Notes: a model not told the origin generated them from the sequence alone. A DNA stretch of 64,000 bases from Thermococcus sp. LS1 (GCF_012027395.1 NZ_SNUJ01000002.1:1-64000); one strand, 5' to 3'; shown: positions 40,067 through 52,800, counted from the first letter of the stretch. Numbers and translations are program-made.

Positions 40067-42565
40067 TCACTCCTTCTTTCTCAGAAGGAGGGCGAGCAGG
40101 GAAAGGGCAGATAATGTCCCGACACCACATGTCGAGAACCCAGTCCCCTCCCCCGTTTCGGATGTTGAGTAGGTCTCAATTGCTGAGGTAGTGTCGTGAA
40201 GGATAGCTGCAGACGTTGTTGTGGTCGTTGGAGTGACGTTTGTGGAGCTGCACCCTTCTAGGCCGTCCTTCACCAGGTTTTCCGTCCAGTTGAGCCATGC
40301 GTAGACGTGCGGTGGATACGAGAACTCCGCCCAGTAGAAGTCGCTGTCGAGGGCCTGCGCGAGACCGTAGAGGGCCTTTTCGTAGGTCTCGTCCTTTCCG
40401 CACTTTTCGACGTACGTCTGAGTTAGGTTGTAGACCTCCTCGTCTCTCCTCCACATGGACTCCTGCACGGATTTCTTCTCCCTCGTCCACTTGTCCCACG
40501 AACAGAGCCACGAGGTTGCGAGGGGAGTTACATTCCTGTAAGGTTCGAGCTCGCTAACGGCCTCTCCAAGTGTCACCGTCTCAATCAGTCCCTTCTCCTG
40601 GGCCTCCTGAAGGTACTGAAGGAGGTACTCGAAGTACTTTGCAGTTAAGCCGGGATTGGGGGAGAATATTATCCAGTTCTCGCCGTCTGCCGCTATCGTT
40701 ACAACCTCCGCGTTGGGATCGACCTCCCTAACGCTTAAGATTTCCTCCACTATCTTCCGGGCCTTTTCTCTTGCCTCATCCTCGCTGCGGAAGTTGTTGT
40801 TGAAGGCGAAGTCGTCGCTTATTGTGTGATCCCTGAAGAGCACCTTAATCGATGAGTTCCCGATGGCGTAGAGGTGGTACGGCGAGTAGGGGTAGAGAAC
40901 CCTGAGATGGCAGCGGTCGTCGAGGACGGTGTACTCGAACCCGTGCTCCTCGAGCAGGGGAACGAGCTTCGGACTGAAGGCCATCTCGGACAACCATATC
41001 CCGCTGGCATCTACGCCGATCACTTCCTCAGTCGTTTTCTTGCCGAGGGACAGCTCGTAGTCAAGAAGATCGAGCCAGCCGTAGCGCTCCGCAATGTAGC
41101 CACCTATCGGGTGGGCAAAGTAGCTGGAGAGTATCTCTATTTGGCCCTTCTCGTACAAGTCTCTGTACAGTCTCATCGCTTCCTTGACTTTTTCGGCCTC
41201 GGGGCTCTCTGGCGTGAAGCACTGATAGGAAGGATAGCTCTGGCACCAGCCGGTGTTCGTGAGGTTCCACTGCCATAGGAGGGAAGGGGAAAGGTGGTAG
41301 GTCATCTTAATCTCCGGGTACTTCTGGAGAATCCATGCGTGGAAGTAGTAGGCGCCGCCGTCATAGTAGGGTTCGAGTTCGTCCTCGTAGGTGTGCACGA
41401 GGGCCCAGGGGCCGTGCAGCGTTCCGTTGGGCCAGACGCCAGGGCTCTGATGGTGGTGCCAGACAAAGACTACCTTGAGGGGCTTTCCCTTCTCGAAGGC
41501 CCTCATAGTTGTGCTTGCGCTTGTTATGATTTCTCCCTCTAGTTCAAGTTCGGCTTTTATCCTGCAGCTTTTCTCGGCTGTTATTTGAAGGGTTACTTTG
41601 CTTTCCTTGCTCAAGTCGACTGGGTAGGTTCTCTCGAACACTCCTTCTCCGCACGCAACCGAGACTGATAACCTGCCAGTTTTGTCGAGGGGTTCTTTTG
41701 GGGTAACCCTCACCGTAAGGTTGGTAATCTCGCCTACTATGGGAAAAGCCTGGGAGTCAAAGGTTATTTCAAACCGATTCCTCTCGAGAAACGGCTCAAG
41801 CTTCTCGTATATCTCTGGATATACCTCTTTGAGCTCTTCGATGTGCCCCACGAACACCTCGAATACGTAGGTCTTGCTCTCTCCCGGCTCCAGAACTAAC
41901 GGAGGGAATTCAGCCCTCGTTTCAACCCCCCAGCTTCCGCTCTCCAGCCACAGAGCAACACTCTTCTCACCCGGGAAAACAAGCGCTATCAAGTCCTCGT
42001 CAAAGTCCACCAGGCCAAAGGCTTCTACCTTTGCTCCGAGTCTCACCCAGTTCTTCTCTTCGATGTGAAGTTGCCCGTTTTCCATCCATATCTCCTGCTC
42101 ACCGCCGGGCTTTCCAAGGTAACCCGCCCATGCCATGGTATAACCGAGGTCAAAGGAGTTCCAGTTCACGAGACTTTTGAATGTGGAATCTCCGGTGTTG
42201 GTGAACGTCACGTTTAGGAGAGCCCTGTTGGAGTCGAGAACCTGGAACGTCTTCTCCACGAGAAGAGATCCGGTCTGAAGCGTCCCTACGATTGTGTCCC
42301 CATCTTCCCTCAGCTTGTACTCTCCGGTGGCCAGGCTTCCGGGCCACGGTTCGCTCAGAAGCCAGTCCCAGAGGGGGAGGCTCTTCCCAAGCGCCCCTCT
42401 ATCGCCAGCATTGATGACGTTGGTTCCATCAACCTCCCACGAGAGCAATCTGAATCCCGTTGGAGTTATTTTGACCCCATAATCGGACGGAAGTGCTGCG
42501 GTTGAGGTTACTGGGATCAGGCCAAGAAGTAGGATTCCAAGGAGGAGTACCGCCATGATCCTCAT
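40067..42565 (-). CDS. Large secreted GH57 glycoside hydrolase
   Basis: An 832-residue extracellular enzyme. A signal peptide (MRIMAVLLLGILLLGLIPVT) is followed by a beta-rich domain (about 25-360) and the GH57 catalytic domain (about 365-700). GH57 motifs: VWHHHQSPG (region 1, near 370), GQIEILSSYFAHPIGG (2), GIWLSEMAF (3, nucleophile Glu near 527), FRDHTISDDFAF (4, acid/base Asp) and IAADGENW (5). A Thr/Ser-rich linker leads to a C-terminal CGVGTLSALSLLALLLRKKE, a CGP-CTERM-like surface anchor. It probably degrades alpha-glucans such as pullulan or starch. Its promoter has a glycolytic motif. The start at 42565 fits GGTGATATC. Confidence 0.88.
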   Translation of the reverse strand: MRIMAVLLLGILLLGLIPVTSTAALPSDYGVKITPTGFRLLSWEVDGTNVINAGDRGALGKSLPLWDWLLSEPWPGSLATGEYKLREDGDTIVGTLQTGSLLVEKTFQVLDSNRALLNVTFTNTGDSTFKSLVNWNSFDLGYTMAWAGYLGKPGGEQEIWMENGQLHIEEKNWVRLGAKVEAFGLVDFDEDLIALVFPGEKSVALWLESGSWGVETRAEFPPLVLEPGESKTYVFEVFVGHIEELKEVYPEIYEKLEPFLERNRFEITFDSQAFPIVGEITNLTVRVTPKEPLDKTGRLSVSVACGEGVFERTYPVDLSKESKVTLQITAEKSCRIKAELELEGEIITSASTTMRAFEKGKPLKVVFVWHHHQSPGVWPNGTLHGPWALVHTYEDELEPYYDGGAYYFHAWILQKYPEIKMTYHLSPSLLWQWNLTNTGWCQSYPSYQCFTPESPEAEKVKEAMRLYRDLYEKGQIEILSSYFAHPIGGYIAERYGWLDLLDYELSLGKKTTEEVIGVDASGIWLSEMAFSPKLVPLLEEHGFEYTVLDDRCHLRVLYPYSPYHLYAIGNSSIKVLFRDHTISDDFAFNNNFRSEDEAREKARKIVEEILSVREVDPNAEVVTIAADGENWIIFSPNPGLTAKYFEYLLQYLQEAQEKGLIETVTLGEAVSELEPYRNVTPLATSWLCSWDKWTREKKSVQESMWRRDEEVYNLTQTYVEKCGKDETYEKALYGLAQALDSDFYWAEFSYPPHVYAWLNWTENLVKDGLEGCSSTNVTPTTTTTSAAILHDTTSAIETYSTSETGEGTGFSTCGVGTLSALSLLALLLRKKE

Positions 42566-42567
42566 GA

Positions 42568-42602
42568 TATCACCGAAAGGGATACACTTCGGACTAAATA
42601 AA
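42568..42602 (-). promoter_or_regulatory. GH57 gene promoter with glycolytic motif
   Basis: TATCACCGAAAGGGATA (42568-42584) matches TATCAC-N5-GTGATA at 11 of 12 positions. The TATA box reads TTTATTTAG on the minus strand (about 42594-42602), so the motif overlaps the expected start of transcription near 42573, a repressor position for TrmBL1/Tgr. The leader would be about 8 nt. Confidence 0.6.
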
Positions 42603-42753
42603 CCTTGTTGCGTGGTTACCAGTTGTGCGAGTCTGATTGCCGACTGAAACCGAATCGATTTCAACATGAATCCAAACCCATATATACTTTGGGCCCCTAA
42701 AAAGGCTAGCAAATAACGCTTCTTTAATAAATTTGGGCTTGGAGTTGGTTTCT

Positions 42754-44037
42754 ATGAAAAAGCACTGTGAGTATCTGGTTGTTGGTTCTGGGGCCGGTGG
42801 AGCCACTATAGCGAGAGAACTGAGTATGGTCGGTAAAAACGTTCTAATCGTGGAAGCTGGAAAGTATGAAGAGCACGTGGGGACTTTTAGGGACTCCCTC
42901 AGGTATTTTGAAACGACAGGATACAAAACCCCGAGGACTTCTAGGGAGGGGGTGATTCTGTGGAGGACGATAATGGCCGGTGGTTCGACTGTCGTTTCAT
43001 GCGCAAATGGAACCCGGTGCCTCCAGGAAGAGTTCAAAGACCTGGGAATAAACTTGGAGAGCGAATTTAGGGAAGCTGAGAGGGAGATGAAGATAGCCCC
43101 AACTCCGAAGAGCCTCCTATCCGAGGCGTCACTGAACATGTTGGAAGTTTCTGCCGACTTGGGCTACAAGATGGAACCAATGCCGAAGTTCCTCGACTTC
43201 TCCAAGTGCGTTCGCTGCGGATCCTGTACCTTTGGATGCCTTCAGGAGGCGAAGTGGACGGCCCTGGATTACCTGAACGATGCCCTTGCCCATGGGGCTG
43301 AGGTACTCTACGAAACCAGAGTCCATGAAGTGATCGTAGAGGACGGGAAAGCCAGAGGCATCAGGGGAAGCGGAAGGAAGGGATACACTGAGATAGAGGC
43401 AGAGAATGTCATACTGGCTGCCGGCGCATTGAGCACTCCTGCGATCCTCTTGGACTCTGGTGTTGAGTGCGCGGGAAGGGACCTCTTCGTCGACATATTC
43501 GTGAACGTCTATGGAAAGGCAAAAGGTCTGGACCAGATTCGGGAACCGGTAATGGCGCTCGTCGACCATGAGTTCCACGATGAGAAGGGCTTCATAATCT
43601 CCCCTCACATAAACGCCAACAGGACAGTGAGGTTTATGGAGGCAGGCAGGAGGGGCTTCATGATGCCTACAGACAAGCTTGTGGGAATCATGGTGAAGAC
43701 TGCAGATGATCCCACCGGCAGGGTTTATCCCGACGGCAGCGTCTCAAAGGCCGTAACCGAAGACGACCAGAAGCGGCTGGATGAAGGCATCGCAATGGCC
43801 AAGGAGATATTGGAGGGGATTGGAGCTGATCCGGGCTCATTCGTTGTCTCAAAGCCGCAGGGTGCACACATGGGTGGTACGGCGGCGGTTGGAACCGCTG
43901 TGGATGGCTATTTAGAAACGAAGGTGAGACATCTTCACGTCTGCGATGCTAGTGTCCTTCCAAAAGCTCCGGGAATGCCTCCAATACTGACGATAGTGGC
44001 TCTGGCCAAGTGGCTCGGAAAAGCACTGGCCCACTGA
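42754..44037 (+). CDS. GMC-type FAD oxidoreductase with Cys cluster
   Basis: A 427-residue flavoprotein. The FAD-binding start is EYLVVGSGAGGATIARELSM followed by NVLIVEAGKYEE; the C-terminal GAHMGGTAAVGTAVDGYLET and VCDASVLPKAPGMPPILTIV are the GMC domain with its catalytic His. A CVRCGSCTFGC motif near residue 155 is unusual for classical GMC enzymes and could bind an Fe-S cluster, which would allow electron transfer to ferredoxin. It may oxidise a sugar or alcohol; the substrate is not known. I chose the ATG at 42754 (GGAG 10 nt upstream); a TTG start is 7 codons longer. Confidence 0.82.
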   Translation: MKKHCEYLVVGSGAGGATIARELSMVGKNVLIVEAGKYEEHVGTFRDSLRYFETTGYKTPRTSREGVILWRTIMAGGSTVVSCANGTRCLQEEFKDLGINLESEFREAEREMKIAPTPKSLLSEASLNMLEVSADLGYKMEPMPKFLDFSKCVRCGSCTFGCLQEAKWTALDYLNDALAHGAEVLYETRVHEVIVEDGKARGIRGSGRKGYTEIEAENVILAAGALSTPAILLDSGVECAGRDLFVDIFVNVYGKAKGLDQIREPVMALVDHEFHDEKGFIISPHINANRTVRFMEAGRRGFMMPTDKLVGIMVKTADDPTGRVYPDGSVSKAVTEDDQKRLDEGIAMAKEILEGIGADPGSFVVSKPQGAHMGGTAAVGTAVDGYLETKVRHLHVCDASVLPKAPGMPPILTIVALAKWLGKALAH

Positions 44038-44093
44038 CTTTTAATTTTTGGACAAACGCCAAGAGAATAGGAAAGGAGAAAACCAGCCAGTCC

Positions 44094-44741
44094 TCAGCGT
44101 GAGGACTGGGCAATCCTCTCGATCTCTTCCTTCTTGCTGTAGGCGAAGCTCTTCGGATCCTTGTTGGCTGCAGCGATTATCTCCTCGGCAAGGGCCTGGG
44201 CGTAGCTGGTCTTGTTGCGGTAGCACTTGGCGCTCGCACCGAGGGCGATGTTCTTGAGGGCTATGTCGAGTCTCCTGAGCGGTGAAACGTCAACTGCCAT
44301 GTGGTAGCGGATTCCACCGAATGCGATGGTGGTCGTATCTTCCCTTGGAGCGGAGTTCTCGATAGCCCTTATGAGAACCTGAATTGGGTTCTGCTTGGTC
44401 CTCCTCTCGATGATCATGAAGGCCTCCTTGACAACCTCGTAGGCCTTCATTTTCTTGCTCATGAGGGAGCGGTGTTCTCTCCTCATGAAGTGGCCGCCGA
44501 CCTTGTGGCTGCTGGCACCGCTGCGCATGACCTTGTTGATGAGCCTCTCGACGATGTGGACGTTGGCCTTTCCGAAGGGCTTCTTGGCGTGCCTTCCGTG
44601 GCTGTGCGGAAGAATCCTTGGCTCGAGGTTGATGTAGGGCCTGAGCGAGGGGTCGTTCACAACGACGTCCTCAACGCTCCACCTTCCCATGACCTTGAGC
44701 TCCTTAGGCTGGTAGAACCTCTCGGTGAGCGGCTTGGCCAT
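44094..44741 (-). CDS. rps7: 30S ribosomal protein S7
   Basis: A 215-residue archaeal S7: [20 protein letters not shown] at residues 50-70 and [14 protein letters not shown] and [20 protein letters not shown] further on. It nucleates the head of the small subunit and contacts tRNA in the E site. The ATG at 44741 follows GAGGAGGTGAAGGGA and lies 5 bp after rps12. It is the last ribosomal gene of the operon here; elongation factor genes that often follow are not present. Confidence 0.95.
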   Translation of the reverse strand: MAKPLTERFYQPKELKVMGRWSVEDVVVNDPSLRPYINLEPRILPHSHGRHAKKPFGKANVHIVERLINKVMRSGASSHKVGGHFMRREHRSLMSKKMKAYEVVKEAFMIIERRTKQNPIQVLIRAIENSAPREDTTTIAFGGIRYHMAVDVSPLRRLDIALKNIALGASAKCYRNKTSYAQALAEEIIAAANKDPKSFAYSKKEEIERIAQSSR

Positions 44742-44746
44742 TCCCT

Positions 44747-45190
44747 TCACCTCCTCGGCTTCTCCTTTCTGCCCTTGACGAGCTCCTTGAGGGAAACCCT
44801 GTTCACCTTGACGACCTTGTACCTGATTCCTGGGATATCACCCATAGAACCTCCCTTTGGACCGCCGATTCCCTCGATGATGACCTCGTCGTGCTCGTCG
44901 ATGTGGTTGATAGCACCGTCACCCGGGGTGAACGCGGTAACGACCTTACCGTTCTTGATGAGCTGGACACGAACTGCCTTACGCATTCCGGAGTTGGGCT
45001 GCTTAGCCTCGACGGCTATCTTCTCGAGGACGATTCCCTTGGCCTGTGGGGCTCCCTCGAGCGGGTCGCTCTTCTCCTTAAGGCGAAGGACTCTTCTCTT
45101 ATACCTTATGTCGCTCCAGCGGAACTTCTTCCTCTTGAGCTTGAGCTTTCTACCAGCGAACTCTCCATATGGGGCCTTCTTTCCCGGCAT
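44747..45190 (-). CDS. rps12: 30S ribosomal protein S12
   Basis: A 147-residue archaeal S12 (uS12). The decoding-centre loops are visible as [20 protein letters not shown] and [20 protein letters not shown]. The ATG at 45190 follows TTGAGGTGATGCTC; a longer frame adds 3 codons. It sits between nusA and rps7. Confidence 0.95.
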   Translation of the reverse strand: MPGKKAPYGEFAGRKLKLKRKKFRWSDIRYKRRVLRLKEKSDPLEGAPQAKGIVLEKIAVEAKQPNSGMRKAVRVQLIKNGKVVTAFTPGDGAINHIDEHDEVIIEGIGGPKGGSMGDIPGIRYKVVKVNRVSLKELVKGRKEKPRR

Positions 45191-45200
45191 GAGCATCACC

Positions 45201-45940
<740 letters not shown>

Positions 45941-45953
45941 CAATCACACCTCC

Positions 45954-47129
45954 CTACTCCCTTTTCGGTCTCAGGGGGAGATTCATTGCCAGTTTGACGA
46001 TTCCGGTTCCGACTGGAACCGGCTGTCCTATGAGGACGTTCTCAACGACACCGTTGAGCGGGTCGGTTTCACCCCTCTCAGCGGCCTCGAAGAGGTGCTG
46101 AGTGGTGATCTCGAACGCGGCCCTGGCAAGCACGCTGGCCTTCTCCCCAACTATACCGTGCCTGCCTATAGGCAGTATGACGCCGTCGAGCGTCATCATA
46201 TCGGCGACGAGCATGATGTGCCTGACGTCAACCTCAAGACCCTGCTCGCGCATCGTGTTGACGATTTCCTCGATGATGGCGTTTCTGGCAGCCTCAATTC
46301 CGAGCACCTCGGCGATCTCGTGGATGTTGTTCGTCCTCGTCCTCGTCGGGTCAACGCCGGGAACCTTGAGGATCTGCTTGAAGTTGGAACCCTCGGTGTA
46401 GATGACGTACTCGTCGCCTTCCTTCCTGATAATCGTCTTTCCGACGCCCGAGAGACCCTTAAGGCGATGCTTTTTAACCTTTTCGGAGAGTCTTCTGAGG
46501 TCAGAGAGCTTGGTTACCTTCTTGGGCCTCATAATGAGCGTGTAGCCGTCCACTTCGAATTCTGCGCTCTTGAAGGAGCTCTCCAGCTTCTTCTGAATCT
46601 TCTCCATGTCGAGACCACTCTTCTCAAGCCTCTCCGGGTCAATCTCAACGATGAATTCAAAGTTGAGGATGTCGATGCTCATCTCCCTCGCGAGGTTCTC
46701 AAGGGTCGTTCCCTCAATGCGCCTCGCAACTTCGAGGGCCTTTTCCCTATCGTATCTGTGCTTTTCGTCGAGGTAGACGGTCATGATTGGAGTGGACGGG
46801 TTCTTTCTGGCATCAACAATCTCGATGATTCTCGGCAGACCGAGGGTAACGTTTATCTCTGCGACACCAGCGTAGTGGAAGGTGTTAAGAGTCATCTGCG
46901 TCGAGGGCTCACCGATAGACTGGGCGGCAACGGTTCCTATAGCCTCTCCAGGCTCGATGAGTGCGTTCTGATACTCCTTAACGGTCTCCTCTATGATGGC
47001 CTCGACTTCGGCCTTCTTGAGCTTGTACTTCTTGTTGTACTCGATGAGCTTGTTGTAAAGCTCCTCCTTGATGTTATCGGGGAGGTCGGCCTTATCGACG
47101 AGGCTCTTGATAGTCTTGGCAGCAACCAT
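45954..47129 (-). CDS. rpoA2: DNA-directed RNA polymerase subunit A''
   Basis: A 391-residue A'' subunit, the C-terminal third of the bacterial beta-prime equivalent. The trigger-loop region is [20 protein letters not shown] followed by [20 protein letters not shown], and the C-terminal jaw ends [20 protein letters not shown]. It pairs with A' to complete the active site. The ATG at 47129 follows GGGGTGAGAGAA. No intein is present. Confidence 0.97.
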   Translation of the reverse strand: MVAAKTIKSLVDKADLPDNIKEELYNKLIEYNKKYKLKKAEVEAIIEETVKEYQNALIEPGEAIGTVAAQSIGEPSTQMTLNTFHYAGVAEINVTLGLPRIIEIVDARKNPSTPIMTVYLDEKHRYDREKALEVARRIEGTTLENLAREMSIDILNFEFIVEIDPERLEKSGLDMEKIQKKLESSFKSAEFEVDGYTLIMRPKKVTKLSDLRRLSEKVKKHRLKGLSGVGKTIIRKEGDEYVIYTEGSNFKQILKVPGVDPTRTRTNNIHEIAEVLGIEAARNAIIEEIVNTMREQGLEVDVRHIMLVADMMTLDGVILPIGRHGIVGEKASVLARAAFEITTQHLFEAAERGETDPLNGVVENVLIGQPVPVGTGIVKLAMNLPLRPKRE

Positions 47130-47134
47130 TTCTC

Positions 47135-49852
47135 TCACCCCTTACCCCTGACCTTAAGCAGGGTTCTCACAATCACCCTATCCACATCCACAGTCTTGCC
47201 CTGCCAGCTCTTCATCGGGTCAACGCCATCCTCACCGTACTTGAACTGGACGATGATGCCCGTTGGATCTCTGACGGTTCCGTCGTAGTCTACCTTGAGG
47301 TCTTGGAGGGCGTTGATGAGCCTGCGCTGCATGTAACCGCTCTGGGCAGTCCTGACTGCGGTATCGACAAGACCTTCCCTTCCACCCATCGCGTGGAAGA
47401 AGTACTCCTGTGGTGTGAGTCCGCTCTTGTAGGAGTTGACGACGAATCCCCTTGCCCTGGCTCCCAGGTCACCTGGCCTGAAGTGGGTCAGAACCCTTCC
47501 GCGGTAGCCACGGTAGAGACGCTTACCACGGATGGACTGCTGGCCGAGCATGGCAGCCATCTGGGTGATGTTGAGCATCTTACCCCTCGCACCGGTCTTG
47601 GCCATGATGACCGCGTGGTTGGTCATACCGAGGTATTTCTCAGCGACTTTACCTGCGTTGTCACGAGCCTCGGCAAGGACGGCCATGATGTTGCTCTCAA
47701 GGGTCTCCTCAAGGGTCTTACCCGGCAGCGGTTCGAGCTCACCGTTCTTGTAGGCCTCTATGAGCCTGTTAACCCTCTCCTCAGCCTCGCGGATAATCTC
47801 CTTGATCCTGTCGAGAGCCTCGCTCGGAAGGTCTTCGTCGTCTATCGCAGTCGTGAAGCCCTTGTGGGTTATCACCCATATGGCGAGCTTGGTGACCTGA
47901 TCAAGGAACTGTCTAGCCCTCTCAACGCCGTACTCCCTCACGATGATGTCGAGTATCTTGCCATCCTCTCTTCCGTAGGCCTTCTTGTCAACGACACCAC
48001 TGAGGAGCTTGCCGTTGAGGATGTATGTGAAGCCATCATAGGCGAGCTTTCTCACTTCCTCTTCGTCCGGGATGAACTTCTCCTCGATAAGCTTTTCAAG
48101 GGCCTCGCAGCGCTCTGGATCGTCGCAGAGCTTGTTCCTGTACCAGATGGTCAGGTCTTCGGGCAGGAGAAGGGAAAATATGGTCTTTCCGCTCCAGAGT
48201 TCAACGCCGTTCTCGACCTTATCTGGCTTGGGGAGCTTGTCCACGTCAACGCCGGCAAACATAAGCATCTGCTCGACCTCTGAGCGGGTGAAGTAGGCTC
48301 CCTCGCGCGTCAGGAGGTAGCCGCCGGAGATGTGATCCTGTATTCCCGCTATGAGCGGGCCACCGTAACGCGGCGAGATGATGTGGTTCTGGACCTCCAT
48401 GAGTATCTTGGCCTCTGCCTGAGCTTCCTCCGTCTGCGGCACGTGGAGGTTCATCTCGTCACCGTCGAAGTCAGCGTTGTAGGGTGGACAGACGGCAAGG
48501 TTGAGTCTGAAGGTCTTGTAGGGCATGACTCTGACGCGGTGGGCCATGATGGACATCCTGTGCAGCGACGGCTGCCTGTTGAAGAGGACTATGTCGCCGT
48601 CGAGGAGGTGCCTCTCAACCGTCCAGCCTATGTCGAGCTTCTCAGCGATGAGCTCGAGGTTGTTCTCCATAAGCCTGATTCTTCTTCCCTCGGGGTCGAT
48701 AACGTAGTTAGCTCCAGGATACTTCTCGGGCCCGTTGAGAACCATTTTCTTGAGCTTCTCAAAGTTGAACTCGGTGACCTTCTCGGGAACGGTGAGTTCC
48801 ATAGCTACCGCTATCGGAACACCAACCTCGTTGATGCTTATCATAGGATCGGGGCTGATAACGGTACGGGCAGAGAAGTTGACACGCTTACCGCTGAGGT
48901 TGCCCCTGAAACGGCCCTCCTTACCCTTAAGTCTCTGGGCGAGGGTCTTGAGGGGCCTTCCGCTCTTGTGCTTGGCCGGCGGAATTCCCGAGGTCTCGTT
49001 GTTGATGTATGTAGTGACGTGGTACTGGAGAAGGTCCCAGAGGTCCTCGATGATGAGCTGAGGAGCTCCGGCCTCGATGTTGGACTTGAGTCTGTTGTTG
49101 ATACGGATTATGTCGACGAGCTTGTGGGTGAGGTCGTCCTCTGCCCTAATGCCGCTTTCGAGGGTGATGGACGGTCTCATTGTAACCGGCGGAACCGGAA
49201 GGACGGTGAGAACCATCCACTCCGGCCTGGCCTTCTCCGGGTGCAGGCCGAGAAGCGGGAGGTCTTTGTCAGGTATCTTCTCAAGCCTGTCCCTGACCTC
49301 GCTCGGCATCATTCTGTGCTTGTACTCGTTGCCCTCCTCGTCCTTCCTGAGCTCCCAGTAGATGGTCGGTCTCTCAAACTTGATCGGGAACTGCGGGGCA
49401 CCACAGTGTGGGCAGACCATTCTCTCCTTCGCTTTCTTGTGTATTTCCTTGATGAGCCTGTCCTTGGCTTTCTTCCTGTCGCCCATGACCTCGAACTTCC
49501 TCATGTACTCATCTATTTCCTCGTCGGTGAGCTTTATCCTTCCGCACTCCCTACAGGTGCTCTCGAGGACGCGGTGGATGGTCTTGGCGAAACCGACGTG
49601 GATTATCGGCCTGGCAAGCTCAACGTGGCCGAAGTGACCGGGGCACTCTCCAGCCCTCGCTCCACAGGTCTCACACCTGAGTCCAGGGTCAATGACACCC
49701 AGCCTTTTGTCCATGAGGCCGCCTTCGATTGGGTAACCGTCATCGTCGTAGGTGTCTGGAACGGTTATCTCGGCCGCGCTCATCTTCCTGATTTCCTGGG
49801 GTGAGAGGATTCCGAACTCAATACTTCCGATGACCTTTTTCATCGACTGCAT
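47135..49852 (-). CDS. rpoA1: DNA-directed RNA polymerase subunit A'
   Basis: A 905-residue largest subunit. Zinc motifs are [17 protein letters not shown] near residue 60 and CRECG/CPHCG near 100-150; the catalytic Mg loop [11 protein letters not shown] is at about 458-468; the bridge helix region follows near 800 ([20 protein letters not shown]). The start at 49852 ([10 protein letters not shown]) follows GGGTGTGATTGCC. The adjacent rpoA2 completes the subunit split seen in all archaea. No intein. Confidence 0.97.
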   Translation of the reverse strand: MQSMKKVIGSIEFGILSPQEIRKMSAAEITVPDTYDDDGYPIEGGLMDKRLGVIDPGLRCETCGARAGECPGHFGHVELARPIIHVGFAKTIHRVLESTCRECGRIKLTDEEIDEYMRKFEVMGDRKKAKDRLIKEIHKKAKERMVCPHCGAPQFPIKFERPTIYWELRKDEEGNEYKHRMMPSEVRDRLEKIPDKDLPLLGLHPEKARPEWMVLTVLPVPPVTMRPSITLESGIRAEDDLTHKLVDIIRINNRLKSNIEAGAPQLIIEDLWDLLQYHVTTYINNETSGIPPAKHKSGRPLKTLAQRLKGKEGRFRGNLSGKRVNFSARTVISPDPMISINEVGVPIAVAMELTVPEKVTEFNFEKLKKMVLNGPEKYPGANYVIDPEGRRIRLMENNLELIAEKLDIGWTVERHLLDGDIVLFNRQPSLHRMSIMAHRVRVMPYKTFRLNLAVCPPYNADFDGDEMNLHVPQTEEAQAEAKILMEVQNHIISPRYGGPLIAGIQDHISGGYLLTREGAYFTRSEVEQMLMFAGVDVDKLPKPDKVENGVELWSGKTIFSLLLPEDLTIWYRNKLCDDPERCEALEKLIEEKFIPDEEEVRKLAYDGFTYILNGKLLSGVVDKKAYGREDGKILDIIVREYGVERARQFLDQVTKLAIWVITHKGFTTAIDDEDLPSEALDRIKEIIREAEERVNRLIEAYKNGELEPLPGKTLEETLESNIMAVLAEARDNAGKVAEKYLGMTNHAVIMAKTGARGKMLNITQMAAMLGQQSIRGKRLYRGYRGRVLTHFRPGDLGARARGFVVNSYKSGLTPQEYFFHAMGGREGLVDTAVRTAQSGYMQRRLINALQDLKVDYDGTVRDPTGIIVQFKYGEDGVDPMKSWQGKTVDVDRVIVRTLLKVRGKG

Positions 49853-49857
49853 GGCAA

Positions 49858-52800
49858 TCACACCCTGTCAACGATATTGAGAGACGGCCTTATTCCCATC
49901 GCCTTCAGCTCATCGAGGAGCAGCTTGAAGGCGTAGCTCATCTCTACCTTGCTTATCTTTTCTTCCTCTCCACAGACTGGACAGTAGACCTTTCCTCTGC
50001 GCTTATCCTCTAGGGCCAGATGTCCACAGCTCTCGCAGACCCATACCTCTGTCTTGTCGCTCTCCTCGAGGAGACGTTCTATGAGCAGCATTGCAGCGCC
50101 GTGACCGATGAGGACGTCACGCTCCATCTCACCGAACCTGAGACCACCTTCCCTGGCCCTACCCTCGGTCGGCTGCTTGGTGAGAACCTGCACCGGACCC
50201 CTGCTCCTCGCGTGCATCTTGTCGGCGACCATGTGGTGGAGCCTCTGGTAGTAGATGACGCCGACGAATATGTCAGCCTCAAGGCGCCTTCCAGTTATGC
50301 CATCGTACATGACTTCCCTGCCGCTGTGCTTGAAGCCGAGCTCCTCAAGCTCCTTCCTGAGCCTCTCCTCAGGCTCTCCAATGAAGGCGGTACCGTCAAC
50401 TCTTCTTCCCTTGAGTGAAGCCACCTTTCCGCCTATGGCCTCTATGAGCTGTCCGACGGTCATACGGGATGGGATACCGTGCGGGTTGACTATGAGGTCG
50501 GGCACTATTCCGCTCTCGGTCCAGGGCATGTCTTCCTGCGGGACAATGAGGCCTATAACACCCTTCTGACCGTGCCTTGAGGCGAACTTGTCTCCGAACT
50601 CTGGAATCCTGAGGTCCCTGACGGTGACCTTGACGAGCTTGGTTCCGTCGCCGGTCTCGGTGATTATGACTTTATCAACGATACCCTTCTCGCTCGGTCT
50701 GACGGCGACGCTAGTTTCTCTCCTTTCCTGGAGGATTATTCCCCCGAGGCCGCTCTGCTCTTCAAGGAACCTCGGCGGGGAGGTCCTTCCGACGAGGACG
50801 TCCTTACCCTCAACCTTTGACTCGGGGAAGATTATACCATCCTCATCGAGGTGTCTGTAGTACTTCTCGCCAAGATAGCCCTGTATGGTCGGGTCCGGAA
50901 CCTCAAAGCGGTCGGTCTGACCACCGAGGTAACGCTTCTCCTCAGCTTCGTAGGTTCTGAAGAATGTGCTCCTGGCCAAGCCGCGCTCGATGGAGGCCTT
51001 GTTCATTATGACTGCATCCTCCATGTTGTATCCCTGGTAGCTAAGCACCGCGACGACGAAGTTCTGACCAGCTGGCCTCTCCTCGAAACCGACGGCCTTC
51101 ATTATCCTTGAGTTGACGAGCGGAACCTGTGGATAGTGCATGAGATGACCGCGGGTGTCAACACGGATCCTGAAGTTGGCCCAGCCGAGACCGAGGCTCT
51201 GCTTGGCCATACCTGCACCGTAGGTGTTACGCGGGGCAGCGTTGTGCTCAGGATATGGAACGAGCGAAGCTGGAATACCAAGTATGGCAGCAGGCATCAG
51301 CTCAAGGTGTGTGTGCTCTTCAGTTACTTCCCACGGCCATGTTGCAACGTAGGCGTTCTCCTCCTCTTCGGCGTCGAGATACTCGATAACGCCCATCTTT
51401 ATGAAGTCGCTCCAGGTGAGCGTTCCGTTCTTTATGCCTTCGACGTGCTCTCTCGTAAGCTTGGGAACGCCGTTCTCGACTATGATAAGAGGCCTCCTCA
51501 CCCTACCATCGTCGCTGTTGACATAGATTTCCTTGACCTCCTCATCCTGGTAGATAGCCACGTTGATGACGTCGCTTATCCTTCCGCTTCTCCTGTCGGT
51601 TCTTATCCTGCTAACGAGGCTCTCTCCGTCCTCAACTGTTCCAATGAGAACGCCATTGAGGTAGACACGCCAGAGCTCTGGACTCGGCCTCTTCTCCTCG
51701 ATCGGAACGACGCCAAGCCTGCTAAGGTAATCCCTAACTTCCTCCTCAGGAATTCCGGTGGTTATCTGGGCCATCAAAGCCAGGTTCTTGACGAGACCAC
51801 AGTTTGGACCTTCCGGCGTTTCCGTCGGACAGATCCTGCCCCAGTGGGTTCCGTGCAGATCACGGGCTTCGAAGTGGGGCTGATCCCTGCTGAGCGGAGA
51901 AGTGACACGCCTGAGGTGAGAAAGGGTTGACATGTAGTTGGTTCTGTCAAGAAGCTGGCTTACACCGGTTCTTCCGCCAGGCCAGGCACCGGTCGCGAGG
52001 GCATGTTCAATTCTCTCGCTGAGGACGTCCGGTCTTATCGAGTTCCTCACGAACCTCTGGATGTTTTCAAAGGTGTAGCGTTCGCCCTTCCTCTGGTAAG
52101 TCTTGGTCATCTGGTACTGCATGTCCTTAACAAGCTGGCCGAAGGCGACGCGGAAGAGATCTCTCAGGAGGTCACCGGCGAGCTTGAGCCTCTTGTTGGC
52201 GTAGTGGTCTTTGTCGTCCTCGCCACGGAGGCCAAGGGAAAGCTCAAGGACCCTAAGCGCCATCATGCCGAGGTAGTAGGCCTTGGCGCGCCTGTCTTTC
52301 TCCTCGACGCCCATGTGAGGCAGGAGGTTATTGTCTATGATGTGCTCGGCCCTTCTAAGCCTGTACTCCTTCGGCTGGCCCGGCAAAGCAAGCTTACCGA
52401 TGTAGTCCAGAGCCTCCTCCCTGCTCATTATGTCGCTGGCATCTTCGAGGTTGTCGAAGAGGACCTGCTGTATCCTCGGGTCGTCGCTTACCGCTTCAAC
52501 TATCTCCTTATCGCTCTCAAGACCGAGGGCGCGCATGACGTAGACGAACTTAACCGGTCTCGGAACGTTCGGGATGTTGACGTAGAGAATACCATCCTTT
52601 CTCCTCTCAACGGTGATTAAAGCCCTGTATCCGTGCCTGTAGGAGAAGCACTTTGCTATAATTCTGTTCTGCCTCTCGTCTCTCTCGACGAGGGTCTTGT
52701 TAGGGGCAAGGTCTTCGATAGAGACAATAACCCTTTCGGAGCCGTTGATGATAAAGTATCCTCCGGGATCCTTCGGGTCCTCGCCGAGCTTGATGAGCTC

